Positions 1 to 8,946 of a DNA stretch of 64,000 bases are shown here, piece after piece. Each line of letters begins with the position of its first letter. Position 1 is the stretch's first letter. The notes under the pieces are model-generated. The model had not been told where the DNA came from. It made no database searches and saw only the letters and a program-made list of their open reading frames with translations. Position numbers and translations under genes: made by a program. This DNA comes from Flavobacterium sharifuzzamanii (lineage in GTDB: Bacteria > Bacteroidota > Bacteroidia > Flavobacteriales > Flavobacteriaceae), in the NCBI RefSeq assembly GCF_003254585.1, contig NZ_QJGZ01000036.1, positions 186,001 to 250,000 on the forward strand. The letters are read 5' to 3'.

Positions 1-1647
1 ATTATGTTTCCCGAAGTTACGACAGGAGTAAAACCTGCAAGAGCAATTTTGCATGCTTTGCCAATAGAGAATAATATGAAAGTTTCGCTGCAGAATCAGA
101 TGTCGGCAAATCGAAGAATTCATAATATTTACAATCCTTTAGCGCCAATTACTAAAGAAATTGCGCTGTCGCCAACATTAGAAGTAAAGCTCTCGTCTGC
201 AGAGGTAAAATATGTCGCGTATGAGCGTAATTTGTTTGAGATTTCGAATCTTTTTTACAAAGATTCCATAAGAGATTATAAGAATTCACTACCTTCTGGC
301 GTCGTGTTTTTAGGGATTGAATTAACAAATCCGAAAGTTGAAGACATCGAAGATTTAATGTTATATATTGACATTAAAAATATACATCAGAAAGAGATGT
401 TTCATTATTATTTAAAACAGATGAAATGCTTTCAGGATGATGTGCAAATTGATGTAGAAGAAGGTTACAATGTTCCTGTAAACAATATTGATATTGAGAA
501 TATCATCAATCGCAATTACACGCATTTGAGTGAAATTATGCAGGAAGTAAACGAGTTTTACTTTGATAATTTTTATACGCTGAAAGGGTCTTTAAAGTAT
601 AAACCTCTTAATGAATACAGTTCAGAATATAAATGCTTTGAAGCTGCAACAGAAAGAAATGATAATCCGATTATTTGGGTAAAAATGATTTTTCCAGAAT
701 CGTTAATTCCTCAAATATTAGATAATGTTTCTTTTACGGCAAACTGCTTTCCTGTAATTAATAAAAAGAAGCATATTATCAATAAAACGCTGGGTAATTT
801 CTTGTCATATATCGCATTAGAAACAGACAATAATTTCTATCTGGATGTTGATACCGTCATCGATGGATTCAATAATCATTATGAAATAAAAGAATTTAAA
901 GATGGTGTGCTTGAAGAAGGAAATGCCGTATTAAGAACAGGCGGTGTTTCTAGATTCGATTCTAGAAGTGCTTCAGAATTACTTCAAAATGTATTAGACT
1001 TGCTAAAGGATGAAAGCTCTTCTTTTGCAGGTTTGGGTAAAGACTTTATGAACAGTTCTTTGGTTGAAATAAATCAGCTTTTAGCTTCTGTAGAGCAACA
1101 GGCAAGAGAAAGCAGTTTTTCTAAAAATAATGATCCTTACCTGATGATTAAGCCAAAGATTGATGAATCTATAGGAAAGTCATTTAGTATACATTATTGG
1201 TCTACTTGCGCAGAAGAAGGAAACGATATCAAAGCCGGAACTATTTTAGAATCTAAAGAGGATTTGCTGTTTGTAAGTAAAGAGGCAGTTTTGGTTACCA
1301 ATACTGTTGGCGGTATGAACAAGCAGAACAATAAAGACCGTATTTTGGCTTATCGAAATGCTTTGCTTACTCGTGGTAGAATCGTAACATTTGCAGATAT
1401 AAAAGCGTTTGGATTTAATCATTTTAAAAGCTGTGTAGCAGATATTAGAATAGAAAAAGGAACGCGAAAAGAAATTTCTGTAAAAGCAGGTTTTAGTAGA
1501 ACAGTAGATATTTATCTAAAAATAAATGCAACAGAGAGAAATTATTTATTGGCTACAGAATGGGATTATCTGTGCGAAAGTTTTATAAAGAACTTAAAAA
1601 ACAGATCATCAAATGTATTTCCTTATCGACTTTTCATAGAAGAATAA
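1..1647 (+). CDS. tssF: Type VI secretion baseplate protein TssF-like, 5'-truncated by window edge
   Basis: The reading frame is open from the first base, and the Met at 4 is probably internal, so this is the C-terminal ~548 residues of a longer protein. Recognisable TssF features are a Pro-rich opening (KPARAILHALP), a central stretch with FTANCFPVIN (compare VNLFP in classical TssF), and a late RGRIVTFADIKAF block followed by a V-x-I-x-x-G segment. TssF forms the wedge of the T6SS baseplate with TssG and TssK in the cytoplasm. This divergent form would fit the Bacteroidota type iii system. No other T6SS gene follows, so it is the last gene of its cluster here. Assignment is by motif memory; a T4-like phage-tail-derived baseplate protein is the alternative. 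Confidence 0.68.
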   Translation: MMFPEVTTGVKPARAILHALPIENNMKVSLQNQMSANRRIHNIYNPLAPITKEIALSPTLEVKLSSAEVKYVAYERNLFEISNLFYKDSIRDYKNSLPSGVVFLGIELTNPKVEDIEDLMLYIDIKNIHQKEMFHYYLKQMKCFQDDVQIDVEEGYNVPVNNIDIENIINRNYTHLSEIMQEVNEFYFDNFYTLKGSLKYKPLNEYSSEYKCFEAATERNDNPIIWVKMIFPESLIPQILDNVSFTANCFPVINKKKHIINKTLGNFLSYIALETDNNFYLDVDTVIDGFNNHYEIKEFKDGVLEEGNAVLRTGGVSRFDSRSASELLQNVLDLLKDESSSFAGLGKDFMNSSLVEINQLLASVEQQARESSFSKNNDPYLMIKPKIDESIGKSFSIHYWSTCAEEGNDIKAGTILESKEDLLFVSKEAVLVTNTVGGMNKQNNKDRILAYRNALLTRGRIVTFADIKAFGFNHFKSCVADIRIEKGTRKEISVKAGFSRTVDIYLKINATERNYLLATEWDYLCESFIKNLKNRSSNVFPYRLFIEE

Positions 1648-1659
1648 AAAAATAAATAA

Positions 1660-1686
1660 CGCCGAAAAGTAATTTTCGGCGTTTTT
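1660..1686 (+). terminator. Rho-independent terminator after tssF
   Basis: A perfect 9-bp stem (CGCCGAAAA / TTTTCGGCG) with a GTAA loop is followed by TTTTT, 12 bp after the tssF stop codon. Confidence 0.85.
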
Positions 1687-1710
1687 GTTTAATAGAGATT
1701 TATTTTGGTT

Positions 1711-3495
1711 TTACTGGTATTTTTTATCTGTAAGCGTTTTCATAAAGGCAACGAGAGCTTTTTCTTCTTTTACCGTTAAATTTAGTTTGTCAAAAGGAAG
1801 TGTTTGATTTTCTACTTCGTAGCCTAAACCAATTCCGCCGCCTTTATTGTAAAAAGAAACCACTTCTTCCAACGTTTTGAAAACTCCGTTATGCATGTAC
1901 GGGGCCGTAACTGCAGCATTTCTAACAGTTGGCGTTTTAAAAGCGCCAATTAACTGAGGCATTTGGTTATAAATGTAACGGCCTTTATCTGGACTTAAAG
2001 ATTTCCCTGAAGGCTCATTTGGAGTTCCGATCACTTCATGTTCTGTTTTGGAATAACTTGGAGGAACCGTTCCGTTAAATAAAGGTGTAAAATGGCAAGT
2101 GGCACATTTTGCTTTTCCCATAAATAAGTTCATTCCTTCAATTTCTTCATTGTTCAGAATGTTTTTATTTCCTCTCATGTATTCATCAAATCTCGAATCA
2201 AAAGAGTTTAAAGAACGCACATAACTAGCAATGGCATTTTGAATCTGCCAAGCTTCTGGTTTTGATATTTTTGGATAAGCTTTTTTGAATAGCTTAACAT
2301 ATTCTTTATCAAGTTGAATTTTAGCATGAATATTTTCCATAGAGCCATGCATTTCATCTTTATTCTGAATTACATCAACACTTTGTTTTTCTAAATCCAA
2401 CTGGCGCATATCCCAAAACTGAGCATTCTGCAAAGAAGCATAGGTTAGAGTAGGAGTGTTTCTTGGTAAATTCATTCCCGTTAATGAAACATTAGTTTTT
2501 AATCCATCAGTAAAAGCTTTTTCTGGGTTATGGCAAGTTGCGCAGCTTCGGTCATTGTTTTTGGAAAGACTTGTGTCATAAAACAATTTTTCGCCTAAAA
2601 TGGCTTTTTCTTTAGTAAAATTATATTCTTTAGAAAGCACAAAAGCATTTACATCAAAGGCATTTTTGTCAAATAAAGTTTCAATTGTTGGTTTCAGCGG
2701 ACTGCTTTTCTTTACATTTTTAATATTTTCTTCTTTCTGAAAAGTTTTCAGTTTTTTCGAAATCGGATTTAGATATTCAGTTATAAAAATGGCACGATTG
2801 AAAGCATTGAAATTATTATTTTCAGTGCAGTATTTTTGTGCATTTTTGGTTAATTCTCTTAATTCAGATACCGATTTGTTATCAGCATCAATCTTTTCAA
2901 GCGTTTCTGGAATTGAGATTAAGCTCTGTCCAGCTTCTGGAATTGAAGACTGCAAAATCGGACTGTCGAAACCTGTTATTCCTAAAGCAATAACTCTAAA
3001 AACATTCTGCTGTATAGCATCTAAAACATAATCATCGCTAATGGTAATAACTTCAAAGGTGCTTTTAAGCTGTTTAATATTTGATTGAAAAATATTCAAT
3101 TCTCTCGTTAAATCTTCTTTGCTTTCAGAATTGTATTCAGGATAAATCATTTCTTCCATAACCTGAAAACCGTGAGGTTCAAAAGATCGGTTTTCTTCCA
3201 ATTCCATTTCGTCAAGAGCAGGACCATTCATAAATCTGGCAGTTTCGGGAATAAAATATTCAATTGCCCATTCGACTTTTTTGTATGCCAGACGAGACTT
3301 TTTAAATTGCTCTACAATTTCTTTTGCCGAAGAATTACTTTTTACGAGCTTTTGAAATTTTGCGATTTCATTACTAAGTTTACTTAAGTCTACAAGTAAT
3401 TCTTGTTTGACCGTTGGTTTTGAGGTTTCGCTTTCTTTGCATGAATAGAAAAAAGAAAACAGTAGGAATAGAAAAGTAAGATATTTTAATTTCAT
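1711..3495 (-). CDS. Lipoprotein di-heme cytochrome c peroxidase with imelysin-like N-terminal domain
   Basis: This is a 594-residue exported lipoprotein (signal peptide ending at Cys19). The C-terminal half is a CcpA/MauG-type di-heme peroxidase with two CxxCH haem sites (CATCH at about 318-322 and 464-468) and the usual late block around APYMHNGVFKTL. The first ~250 residues are not part of classical CcpA. They are helical and contain HGFQVMEE near 108-115, which resembles the GxHxxE signature of imelysin/EfeO-type domains. The family reduces H2O2 or oxidises protein partners in the periplasm; the imelysin-like part suggests a metal-binding role, but that is inference. It follows the PhoX-like gene by 67 bp with a hairpin between, so the two are probably co-transcribed with attenuation. 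Confidence 0.86.
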   Translation of the reverse strand: MKLKYLTFLFLLFSFFYSCKESETSKPTVKQELLVDLSKLSNEIAKFQKLVKSNSSAKEIVEQFKKSRLAYKKVEWAIEYFIPETARFMNGPALDEMELEENRSFEPHGFQVMEEMIYPEYNSESKEDLTRELNIFQSNIKQLKSTFEVITISDDYVLDAIQQNVFRVIALGITGFDSPILQSSIPEAGQSLISIPETLEKIDADNKSVSELRELTKNAQKYCTENNNFNAFNRAIFITEYLNPISKKLKTFQKEENIKNVKKSSPLKPTIETLFDKNAFDVNAFVLSKEYNFTKEKAILGEKLFYDTSLSKNNDRSCATCHNPEKAFTDGLKTNVSLTGMNLPRNTPTLTYASLQNAQFWDMRQLDLEKQSVDVIQNKDEMHGSMENIHAKIQLDKEYVKLFKKAYPKISKPEAWQIQNAIASYVRSLNSFDSRFDEYMRGNKNILNNEEIEGMNLFMGKAKCATCHFTPLFNGTVPPSYSKTEHEVIGTPNEPSGKSLSPDKGRYIYNQMPQLIGAFKTPTVRNAAVTAPYMHNGVFKTLEEVVSFYNKGGGIGLGYEVENQTLPFDKLNLTVKEEKALVAFMKTLTDKKYQ

Positions 3496-3514
3496 AGTGG
3501 AGTTGTAATAGAAA

Positions 3515-3540
3515 CAACCCTTATCGGAAAATAAGGGTTG
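3515..3540 (-). terminator. Intercistronic hairpin between PhoX-like and peroxidase genes
   Basis: Perfect 10-bp stem CAACCCTTAT / ATAAGGGTTG with a 6-nt loop. On the minus strand only a short, interrupted T stretch follows, so partial termination or mRNA stabilisation is more likely than full termination. Confidence 0.5.
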
Positions 3541-3562
3541 TCAATAGATTTTGGTAGAATTA

Positions 3563-5041
3563 TTAGCGTTGTACGTTTCTAATAATTACAGTTTGTCCGC
3601 CCTCTTTGTTAGTTTGAGTTCCTGAACCATCAGCATTTTTAAATGCATCACTTTGCCAAGTATGAGGGTGAATATTTACCGTGAAAGTATCTGGAACACC
3701 AATGATGTCTGAAATGTCTTGCATAGCTCCAAATTCCCAGCTTCCAAATCTCATTTCGCCAGTTTGGTTATAAAGTGTGTTCCAAGCTGTATCTGTTCTT
3801 TTGTGGTTCATATTTAACCACGGTTTGTTTTGTTTTGTAGCAATATTGTATTGCCAGATGTATGAATCGTGTTTTGCATCTGCATAATAACTATCACCAT
3901 CTTCTTGAATGTAAACGTAGTTTTCAGTTACGCATAAGTTATCAGGATTGATGATTCCAGTTCCAGGAGTACTGTCACCTTCAACAGCTAATTCTAAAGT
4001 TCCTTTTAACGGGTTTGTTGCGTCTAATTTTACTTTATAAACTCTTCCCCACATTGTATATCCTTCAACAGGAGCATTGTTAGTTGCCTGACCAGTTGCA
4101 GTAAAATAGATTTCTCTATTGTTGCTTGCACTTCCTTTTCTGTAATCTACGTCTTCAACTCTTGAGAAACGAATTGCTTTTAAATCATTAACTGTTGTAT
4201 TGATTACAGCACCAGTTAAGTTTTTTGCATTCGGAATTTCAACAAATTCAACTGGGTATGAATTGTTTAAAGTCATAGTTGTTTCAACTTGATTTCCGTC
4301 AGTTCTTTTTAAAGCGTATAATTTTCCATTCGACAAATCGCCAACTGTACTAACATACATAATTAACTGACCAGCACTTACGTGAGAAGTAGCATACGAT
4401 TGATCTTCACCAATTAAAATAACTGTTTTTCCAGGATAAGCTTCTTTTGGAAGCGGAACAGCGTTTTCCATACTTGCTTTTCCTAAAGCTGGTAAAACTC
4501 TATCAGTTCTAGCTTTATCAGTAGATAATCCAAGAGGATTAATTCCGTGAACCATACTTTCTTGACCGCTTTCTCCAGCAGTTAAAAAGATTGGTCCAAA
4601 TCCGTGGATTTCTGGAGTTGCCAAAGTAGCAGAACATAAACGAGTAAGACCTCCAACACCATCAACGATATAATCTCCTTTTACAGGTTTGAAGGTTTTA
4701 TCTAAATATACTCTTGATACCGATTGAATAATTTCGTGGTTAGTAATCATAATATATCCGTCACCATTTGGATCTTTCATTAATCCAGCTCCATCTGGCT
4801 GTGCTCCATAAACAAAAGAAGGTGAATTTGGAAGAACATCTGCACTTGTAATTAAAGTACTGATTTTTAAGTTTTCGAAACCTGTTTGAGCATAGACAAA
4901 AGGAGGTACTTTTGAATGTGAAGTAAAATCGATACTTGCGTTTACATCGTTTTTTGAATCTTTGTCATCATTTTGACAGCTTATTGCAGAAAGACCGGCA
5001 AGTCCAAGCAAGGTAATTGATTTTAAAAAGTTAGCTTTCAT
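3563..5041 (-). CDS. PhoX/DUF839-like lipoprotein
   Basis: A 492-residue exported lipoprotein: a signal peptide ends in SAISC, followed by QNDDKD, an acidic stretch like those that send Flavobacterium lipoproteins to the cell surface (inference). The body has DUF839/PhoX hallmarks: DGYIMITNHE near the N-terminus, a GGLTRLCSATLATPE block, an EDQSYATSH motif, and PDNLCVTENYVYIQEDG late in the protein. PhoX enzymes are Ca/Fe phosphatases folded as beta-propellers, but many DUF839 members have no assigned substrate, and I cannot confirm all metal ligands. It is the first gene of a pair with the di-heme peroxidase downstream. A TAGCTTTG -7 element lies upstream. Confidence 0.78.
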   Translation of the reverse strand: MKANFLKSITLLGLAGLSAISCQNDDKDSKNDVNASIDFTSHSKVPPFVYAQTGFENLKISTLITSADVLPNSPSFVYGAQPDGAGLMKDPNGDGYIMITNHEIIQSVSRVYLDKTFKPVKGDYIVDGVGGLTRLCSATLATPEIHGFGPIFLTAGESGQESMVHGINPLGLSTDKARTDRVLPALGKASMENAVPLPKEAYPGKTVILIGEDQSYATSHVSAGQLIMYVSTVGDLSNGKLYALKRTDGNQVETTMTLNNSYPVEFVEIPNAKNLTGAVINTTVNDLKAIRFSRVEDVDYRKGSASNNREIYFTATGQATNNAPVEGYTMWGRVYKVKLDATNPLKGTLELAVEGDSTPGTGIINPDNLCVTENYVYIQEDGDSYYADAKHDSYIWQYNIATKQNKPWLNMNHKRTDTAWNTLYNQTGEMRFGSWEFGAMQDISDIIGVPDTFTVNIHPHTWQSDAFKNADGSGTQTNKEGGQTVIIRNVQR

Positions 5042-5069
5042 AAGTGTTTTTTATTTTTTTTGATTAAGG

Positions 5070-5077
5070 CAAAGCTA
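5070..5077 (-). promoter_or_regulatory. -7 element of the PhoX-like/peroxidase operon
   Basis: The minus strand reads TAGCTTTG, an exact TAnnTTTG, with its final G 29 bp before the start codon. No well-spaced -33 TTG was found. Confidence 0.55.
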
Positions 5078-5204
5078 TCTCTCTAAAACAAAGTACACGT
5101 TATGTTAATTTTTTCTTAATGCTAATAAATGTAAGTCTTGTATTATGAAAAAGTAAATTAAAGGTTTTGAATGTAAATTTAAGACTCCTAAAAAAAACTT
5201 AAAA

Positions 5205-5834
5205 TTATTTGAATAGCTGATTTAAATTGGTTGCTTTCTTCTCTTTCAGTTTTTTAACAATCTTGAGGAAAGCGATCGCAGTAATATAAGCATCACCCAA
5301 AGCAGTGTGACGATCTTTCTTTGAAATATCAAATTTATCGGCCAAATCGTCTAAAGTATAATGATCTTTCCTTTCAAATAAATGCGACTGAATTAAAGTC
5401 TTTTTATATAAATAAGCGGTATCTAAAGTTTTGTTGCTTAAATGTGGAAGTCCATTTCGTTCCAAAGCCTTATTAATCATTGTAACATCAAAAATGGTAT
5501 GATGAGCAATGATTATAGAATCTCCTAAAAAGTCTAAAAACTGCTGTAAAGCTTCTAATTCTGTCGGACGTTTGACAAGCAGATCTTTTAGAATACCATG
5601 AATCTGAGCGGTCGATTTATCATAATGATCTTGTTCCAGATAAACTTCAAAGCTTTCCTGAACATTAATGATTCCGTTTTGGAGAACCAGTGCGCCGATA
5701 CATAAAATGCGATCGTTATCATAATCAAAACCTGTAGTTTCGGTATCTAAAACCACAAAACGAGTTTCTTCGATCGTAATATTTTCATCGAATAGATTAT
5801 TTTCTTCTTTCTTCCAAAAATTGAATAAACTCAT
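5205..5834 (-). CDS. DnaQ-like 3'-5' exonuclease (DEDDh)
   Basis: A 209-residue protein of the DNA polymerase III epsilon/RNase T exonuclease family. Exo I is visible as VVLDTETTG (about 28-36), an IIAHHTIFD block is Exo II, and the C-terminal HTALGDAYITA supplies the catalytic His and final Asp of the DEDDh type. It lacks a polymerase-binding tail, so a stand-alone repair or RNA-trimming exonuclease is as likely as a replicative proofreader. Only 2 bp separate it from the upstream CBS/DUF294 gene, so the two are surely one operon. This same gene pair occurs next to acetate-uptake genes in other bacteria, but no such genes are seen here. Confidence 0.88.
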   Translation of the reverse strand: MSLFNFWKKEENNLFDENITIEETRFVVLDTETTGFDYDNDRILCIGALVLQNGIINVQESFEVYLEQDHYDKSTAQIHGILKDLLVKRPTELEALQQFLDFLGDSIIIAHHTIFDVTMINKALERNGLPHLSNKTLDTAYLYKKTLIQSHLFERKDHYTLDDLADKFDISKKDRHTALGDAYITAIAFLKIVKKLKEKKATNLNQLFK

Positions 5835-5836
5835 AA

Positions 5837-7756
5837 TTATACCAGATTTGAAATATTAAAACGTACTGAAATAAGTTCCTGAAGTTCTTTTATGGTTTTA
5901 AAAGTACGTTTCAGTTTAATTTTTTCCATTTTGGTTAAAGACTCCAACTCGATAAACTGACCAGAATCATGATGCAACAATCCTTGTTTGGTTCTAAATT
6001 TCAGTAAAGCTTTAAACGAATAAGAGCATGATAAATACAATTCTCTATTATTTGGTTCCAGTTCAGCCAATTTCTCAAAACGTTCAGCCGTATTGCTGAT
6101 CCCTTTTACCGAATGCGATAAAATTAAAACACGTGCAGCGTCAGTCAATGGCATTAAAGCTCTTCGTTTAATGTCGAAATTATCTTTGTTTGCCCCATCT
6201 TGTTCCACTAAAAATTGTCTAAAAAATCCAGTAGGAGAGGGACTTTGCAAAGCACCGCTCACCAAATGCATATAAAAAATCGGATTTGCTTTTACGTTTT
6301 CAAAAATGGAATCAGACAGTTCATTAACGATTTCAGAATCGCCATAAGTTTTGCTATAATCAAAGAAAATGAATGAAAGCAAGACTTCATTTTTGCCAGG
6401 ATTTGTAATCCAATGATGCACCTGAGCTTTCCATTCATCCAGACTCATACACCATTTTGGGCTAGAAGCCATCATATCAGCAGGACAATAATCGTAACCA
6501 ATTTCAAATAGACCTTTATTGACAAGCCCCGCAAATTTTAAGAAATAGATTTTAGTTTCATCTCTAAAAACTTCATTTACATTTTCATAAACAATCGCAT
6601 TATCTTGATCGGTATGCAGCATTTGCTCGCCTCGTCCTTGGCTTCCAAGTGCCAACCATGCAAATTTTACAGGCGGCGGACTGCTCATTTTTTCTAAACA
6701 GATTTCGATAACTCGAGTTGTACAGGCCTCGTTCAATTCTGTAATGATTTTGGTAATCAAAGTCATCGGAATATTTTGATCCAAATAACCTTGAAGCAAT
6801 TGCATGATTCGGTTACGAATTGGTTTTATTTCCTTGATTTTTTTAGTGCGTTTCAACGCTTTTATTAAAACCGCAGGATTGTTTCCAAGCGCCACCATAA
6901 CGTCGTGTTTCGATAAAATTCCGACCGCTTTAGTATTTACCGTTCCATCTTTTGTCAAGCACAAATGGCTGATATTACTTTTCATCATTGCCATTTGCGC
7001 CTCAGTAACCGTCATTTTTTTCGGATACGTAATAACAGGTTTTGTCATTATCGTTTCTGCAGTTGTTGTTATCGGAAAATCGCCTGTCACAATTTTATTT
7101 CGAAGATCTTTATCGGTCAAAATACCAATTGGAAGCATTTCATCAACAATCAGAATAGCACCGACTTTCTTTTTATTCATAATCTTTGCGACTTCCTTAA
7201 CTGTTGTTGACGGACTGCAGGTAACGATTTTTTTAGAATATTTTATTGGTGCTAAATCGAAAGAATGATTGCTCGAATGCAGATTTTCATTCAGCTGATC
7301 ATCACCATATAATTTATCTTTATGAATATCTGAATACGGATTTCGAGTATTCGACGCATAACTCTCAATCAGGAAATTGCCAATGTTTCTGTTTTCTAAT
7401 GCATAAGGCTTGAAAACGGAAATTGGAATAGCATAAAGAATACTTTCTTCATGCGCCACAGCTTCCATAATATAGTTTTCTTGCGCCAAAAGCGGACGAA
7501 GTCCAAAAATATCGCCTTCATCACACATGTCTAAAACCGTATTTTTAGTGCTTTTTTTCAAAGCGACAGCGCCTTTATGAACGACATAAAAAGAATCGTG
7601 CGTCTTGTCATTTTCGGAAAAAATCACAGTATCCTTTTCTTTATAAATAATAGAAATCTGTTCAGATAGTTTTTCTAAATCTCTCTGATGCAGAAAATTA
7701 AACGGCGGGTAATTTTTTAAAAAGTCTGCAACTCTTTGCGAAATGGTATTTTTCAT
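5837..7756 (-). CDS. Cyclic-nucleotide-binding/CBS/DUF294 putative nucleotidyltransferase
   Basis: A 639-residue cytosolic protein with four parts: a cNMP-binding fold (about 10-130, with the FSENDKTHDSFYVVHKGAVAL pattern), a pair of CBS domains (about 165-295, VGAILIVDEMLPIGILTDKDLR), a DUF294 nucleotidyltransferase domain with GSQGRGEQ and HTDQDNAIVY (GlnD-like active site), and a C-terminal DUF294_C helical domain ending in RTFKTIKEL. The architecture suggests a nucleotide-sensing protein that modifies another protein, but no target is known. It heads an operon with the DnaQ-like exonuclease. Domain assignment is secure; function is not. Confidence 0.9.
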   Translation of the reverse strand: MKNTISQRVADFLKNYPPFNFLHQRDLEKLSEQISIIYKEKDTVIFSENDKTHDSFYVVHKGAVALKKSTKNTVLDMCDEGDIFGLRPLLAQENYIMEAVAHEESILYAIPISVFKPYALENRNIGNFLIESYASNTRNPYSDIHKDKLYGDDQLNENLHSSNHSFDLAPIKYSKKIVTCSPSTTVKEVAKIMNKKKVGAILIVDEMLPIGILTDKDLRNKIVTGDFPITTTAETIMTKPVITYPKKMTVTEAQMAMMKSNISHLCLTKDGTVNTKAVGILSKHDVMVALGNNPAVLIKALKRTKKIKEIKPIRNRIMQLLQGYLDQNIPMTLITKIITELNEACTTRVIEICLEKMSSPPPVKFAWLALGSQGRGEQMLHTDQDNAIVYENVNEVFRDETKIYFLKFAGLVNKGLFEIGYDYCPADMMASSPKWCMSLDEWKAQVHHWITNPGKNEVLLSFIFFDYSKTYGDSEIVNELSDSIFENVKANPIFYMHLVSGALQSPSPTGFFRQFLVEQDGANKDNFDIKRRALMPLTDAARVLILSHSVKGISNTAERFEKLAELEPNNRELYLSCSYSFKALLKFRTKQGLLHHDSGQFIELESLTKMEKIKLKRTFKTIKELQELISVRFNISNLV

Positions 7757-7829
7757 TTGGTTAGATTAGAGTTCTAATGTACTATTTATAATAGAAATGT
7801 AAAAGAAACATTTTTGTTTTTTGAGTTGC

Positions 7830-7903
7830 AAAGAAACAAAGGAACAAAGGTTTTTCTGCACCGTTTTGTCATCCCGAGGAATGAGGGATCTCCGTAAGTA
7901 GCT
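7830..7903. repeat. Intergenic repeat words (ACAAAGG type and TCATCCCGAGGAATGAGGGATC type)
   Basis: The gap between two minus-strand genes holds AAAGAAACAAAGGAACAAAGG-like words (7830-7850) and then a different motif at 7868-7903 beginning GTCATCCCGAGGAATGAGG. That second motif is of a kind I recall as dispersed in many Bacteroidota genomes. The ACAAAGG words recur at 21022-21044. Confidence 0.55.
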
Positions 7904-7920
7904 CAACAAAGTTTTGCAAT

Positions 7921-7945
7921 AAAAAAAGCTCCAAAATTGGAGCCT
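7921..7945 (-). terminator. Terminator after the 7961-8332 lipoprotein gene
   Basis: The minus strand gives GCTCCAA-TT-TTGGAGC followed by seven T residues, 18 bp after the stop codon. Confidence 0.85.
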
Positions 7946-7960
7946 TCAATATTTTAAGTT

Positions 7961-8332
7961 TTAATCAACTTTGTAAACGGTTCCTCTTTGTTTTTCTTCA
8001 GAACCAACCAAGCCAAATTCAAAAGTATAAGAATCTTTAGAAGTTGTCAAAATCTTCATGCTGATGGCTTTTTCTTCAGCCATGTTTTTTGGATGTTTTT
8101 TCTGTAGTACATATTCACAGTCACTTACCCAGCGAATGGTTGCGGTATCTGTTTTGCCTTCAAAAGTTTCGATTTCGATATCGTCTTTGCGTTCAAAATA
8201 AGTTGTTTTTTTCTCGCCATTGACTTCTGTCTCAAATTTGAATTTTCCAGTTTTAAAATCCTTGCAATTGTGTTCAGCGTTATAACAAGATACTAAAGCC
8301 AGTACCGGAAATAAGAATACTATTTTTTTCAT
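7961..8332 (-). CDS. Small lipoprotein of unknown function
   Basis: A 123-residue protein with a short signal peptide and lipobox (LALVSC), then a compact beta-rich domain containing GKFKFETEVNGEKKTTYFERKDD and a WVSDCEYVL segment. The pattern of short charged beta-strands is common in small flavobacterial lipoproteins. I do not recognise a family with a known function. It is followed by its own strong terminator and preceded by a repeat-filled gap, so it is probably transcribed alone. Confidence 0.75.
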   Translation of the reverse strand: MKKIVFLFPVLALVSCYNAEHNCKDFKTGKFKFETEVNGEKKTTYFERKDDIEIETFEGKTDTATIRWVSDCEYVLQKKHPKNMAEEKAISMKILTTSKDSYTFEFGLVGSEEKQRGTVYKVD

Positions 8333-8351
8333 TTTAATTAAGTTGTTTTTT

Positions 8352-8434
8352 AGGAGCTAATCCCGCTTTCCATTTCAATCTTTTTATTTTTAAAGAAAAA
8401 ATAAAAAGGATTTCCATTGCAATCGGGGCTAGGG
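8352..8434. repeat. Stem-loop-forming intergenic repeat
   Basis: An ~83-bp element starts GGAGCTAATCCCGCTTTCC and ends ATTGCAATCGGGGCTAGGG. Its core pairs AATCTTTTTATTTTT with AAAAAATAAAAAGGATT around AAAG, and the outer arms AGCTAATCCCG / CGGGGCTA also pair imperfectly. The pattern matches a dispersed repeat I associate with Flavobacterium genomes. It fills almost all of the gap. Confidence 0.6.
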
Positions 8435-8466
8435 CATTAGGATAACAAGAAACACTTGAATATAAT

Positions 8467-8931
8467 TTAAACTTTTTGAATATAAAACTCTTTCAGTTTT
8501 TTAGATTCTTTCACTTCTTCTCTCATTTCTTCTTTAGACTCACTTTTGTTTGCTTTTGGCCAGATATGAAAACCTCCTTTTGTCATCGCTTTAATTTGTT
8601 GAAGAACGTTTGGCGAAAAATCAGCAAAAAAACTCAAGTCTTCAGGATTATCCCAAACACCCCAAATGCCATTTTCGTCTATATCTCCAGCATAATTAAT
8701 GATATGTGTTGGATAGGTTTTAACCATTTTAAGTTTAAAATGTTCCAAATTATAAGAACCATTCCATCGAAAAGAGTCTACATCATCAATTCCAGAACCC
8801 GTAATAATTGAATTTGCAAAACTTAATTCAATAGACATTTTATGTTGTGAGGGCGAATTAGAATAGCAATAAAATCCTTCCCATTCTCCGCTTGGTAAAA
8901 AGTGATGCGTTTCGTTATCTTTTGATTTCAT
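8467..8931 (-). CDS. Hypothetical protein
   Basis: A 154-residue soluble protein with no signal peptide. The N-terminal two thirds are beta-rich and Trp/Tyr-rich (GEWEGFYCYSNSP, then YAGDIDENGIWGVWDNP), reminiscent of a small lipocalin-like fold. The C-terminal tail is lysine/glutamate-rich and likely helical. No family recognised. The next gene on the same strand starts upstream at 9522 and ends 15 bp before this start, so it is probably the second gene after the DinB-like protein. Confidence 0.7.
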   Translation of the reverse strand: MKSKDNETHHFLPSGEWEGFYCYSNSPSQHKMSIELSFANSIITGSGIDDVDSFRWNGSYNLEHFKLKMVKTYPTHIINYAGDIDENGIWGVWDNPEDLSFFADFSPNVLQQIKAMTKGGFHIWPKANKSESKEEMREEVKESKKLKEFYIQKV

Positions 8932-8946
8932 ATTTAGAAAGATAGA

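Noticed and set aside
6804..7268. 154-residue hydrophobic-looking frame inside the CBS/DUF294 gene
   Set aside because: Antisense shadow; the hydrophobicity comes from reading the complement of an acidic/basic coding region.
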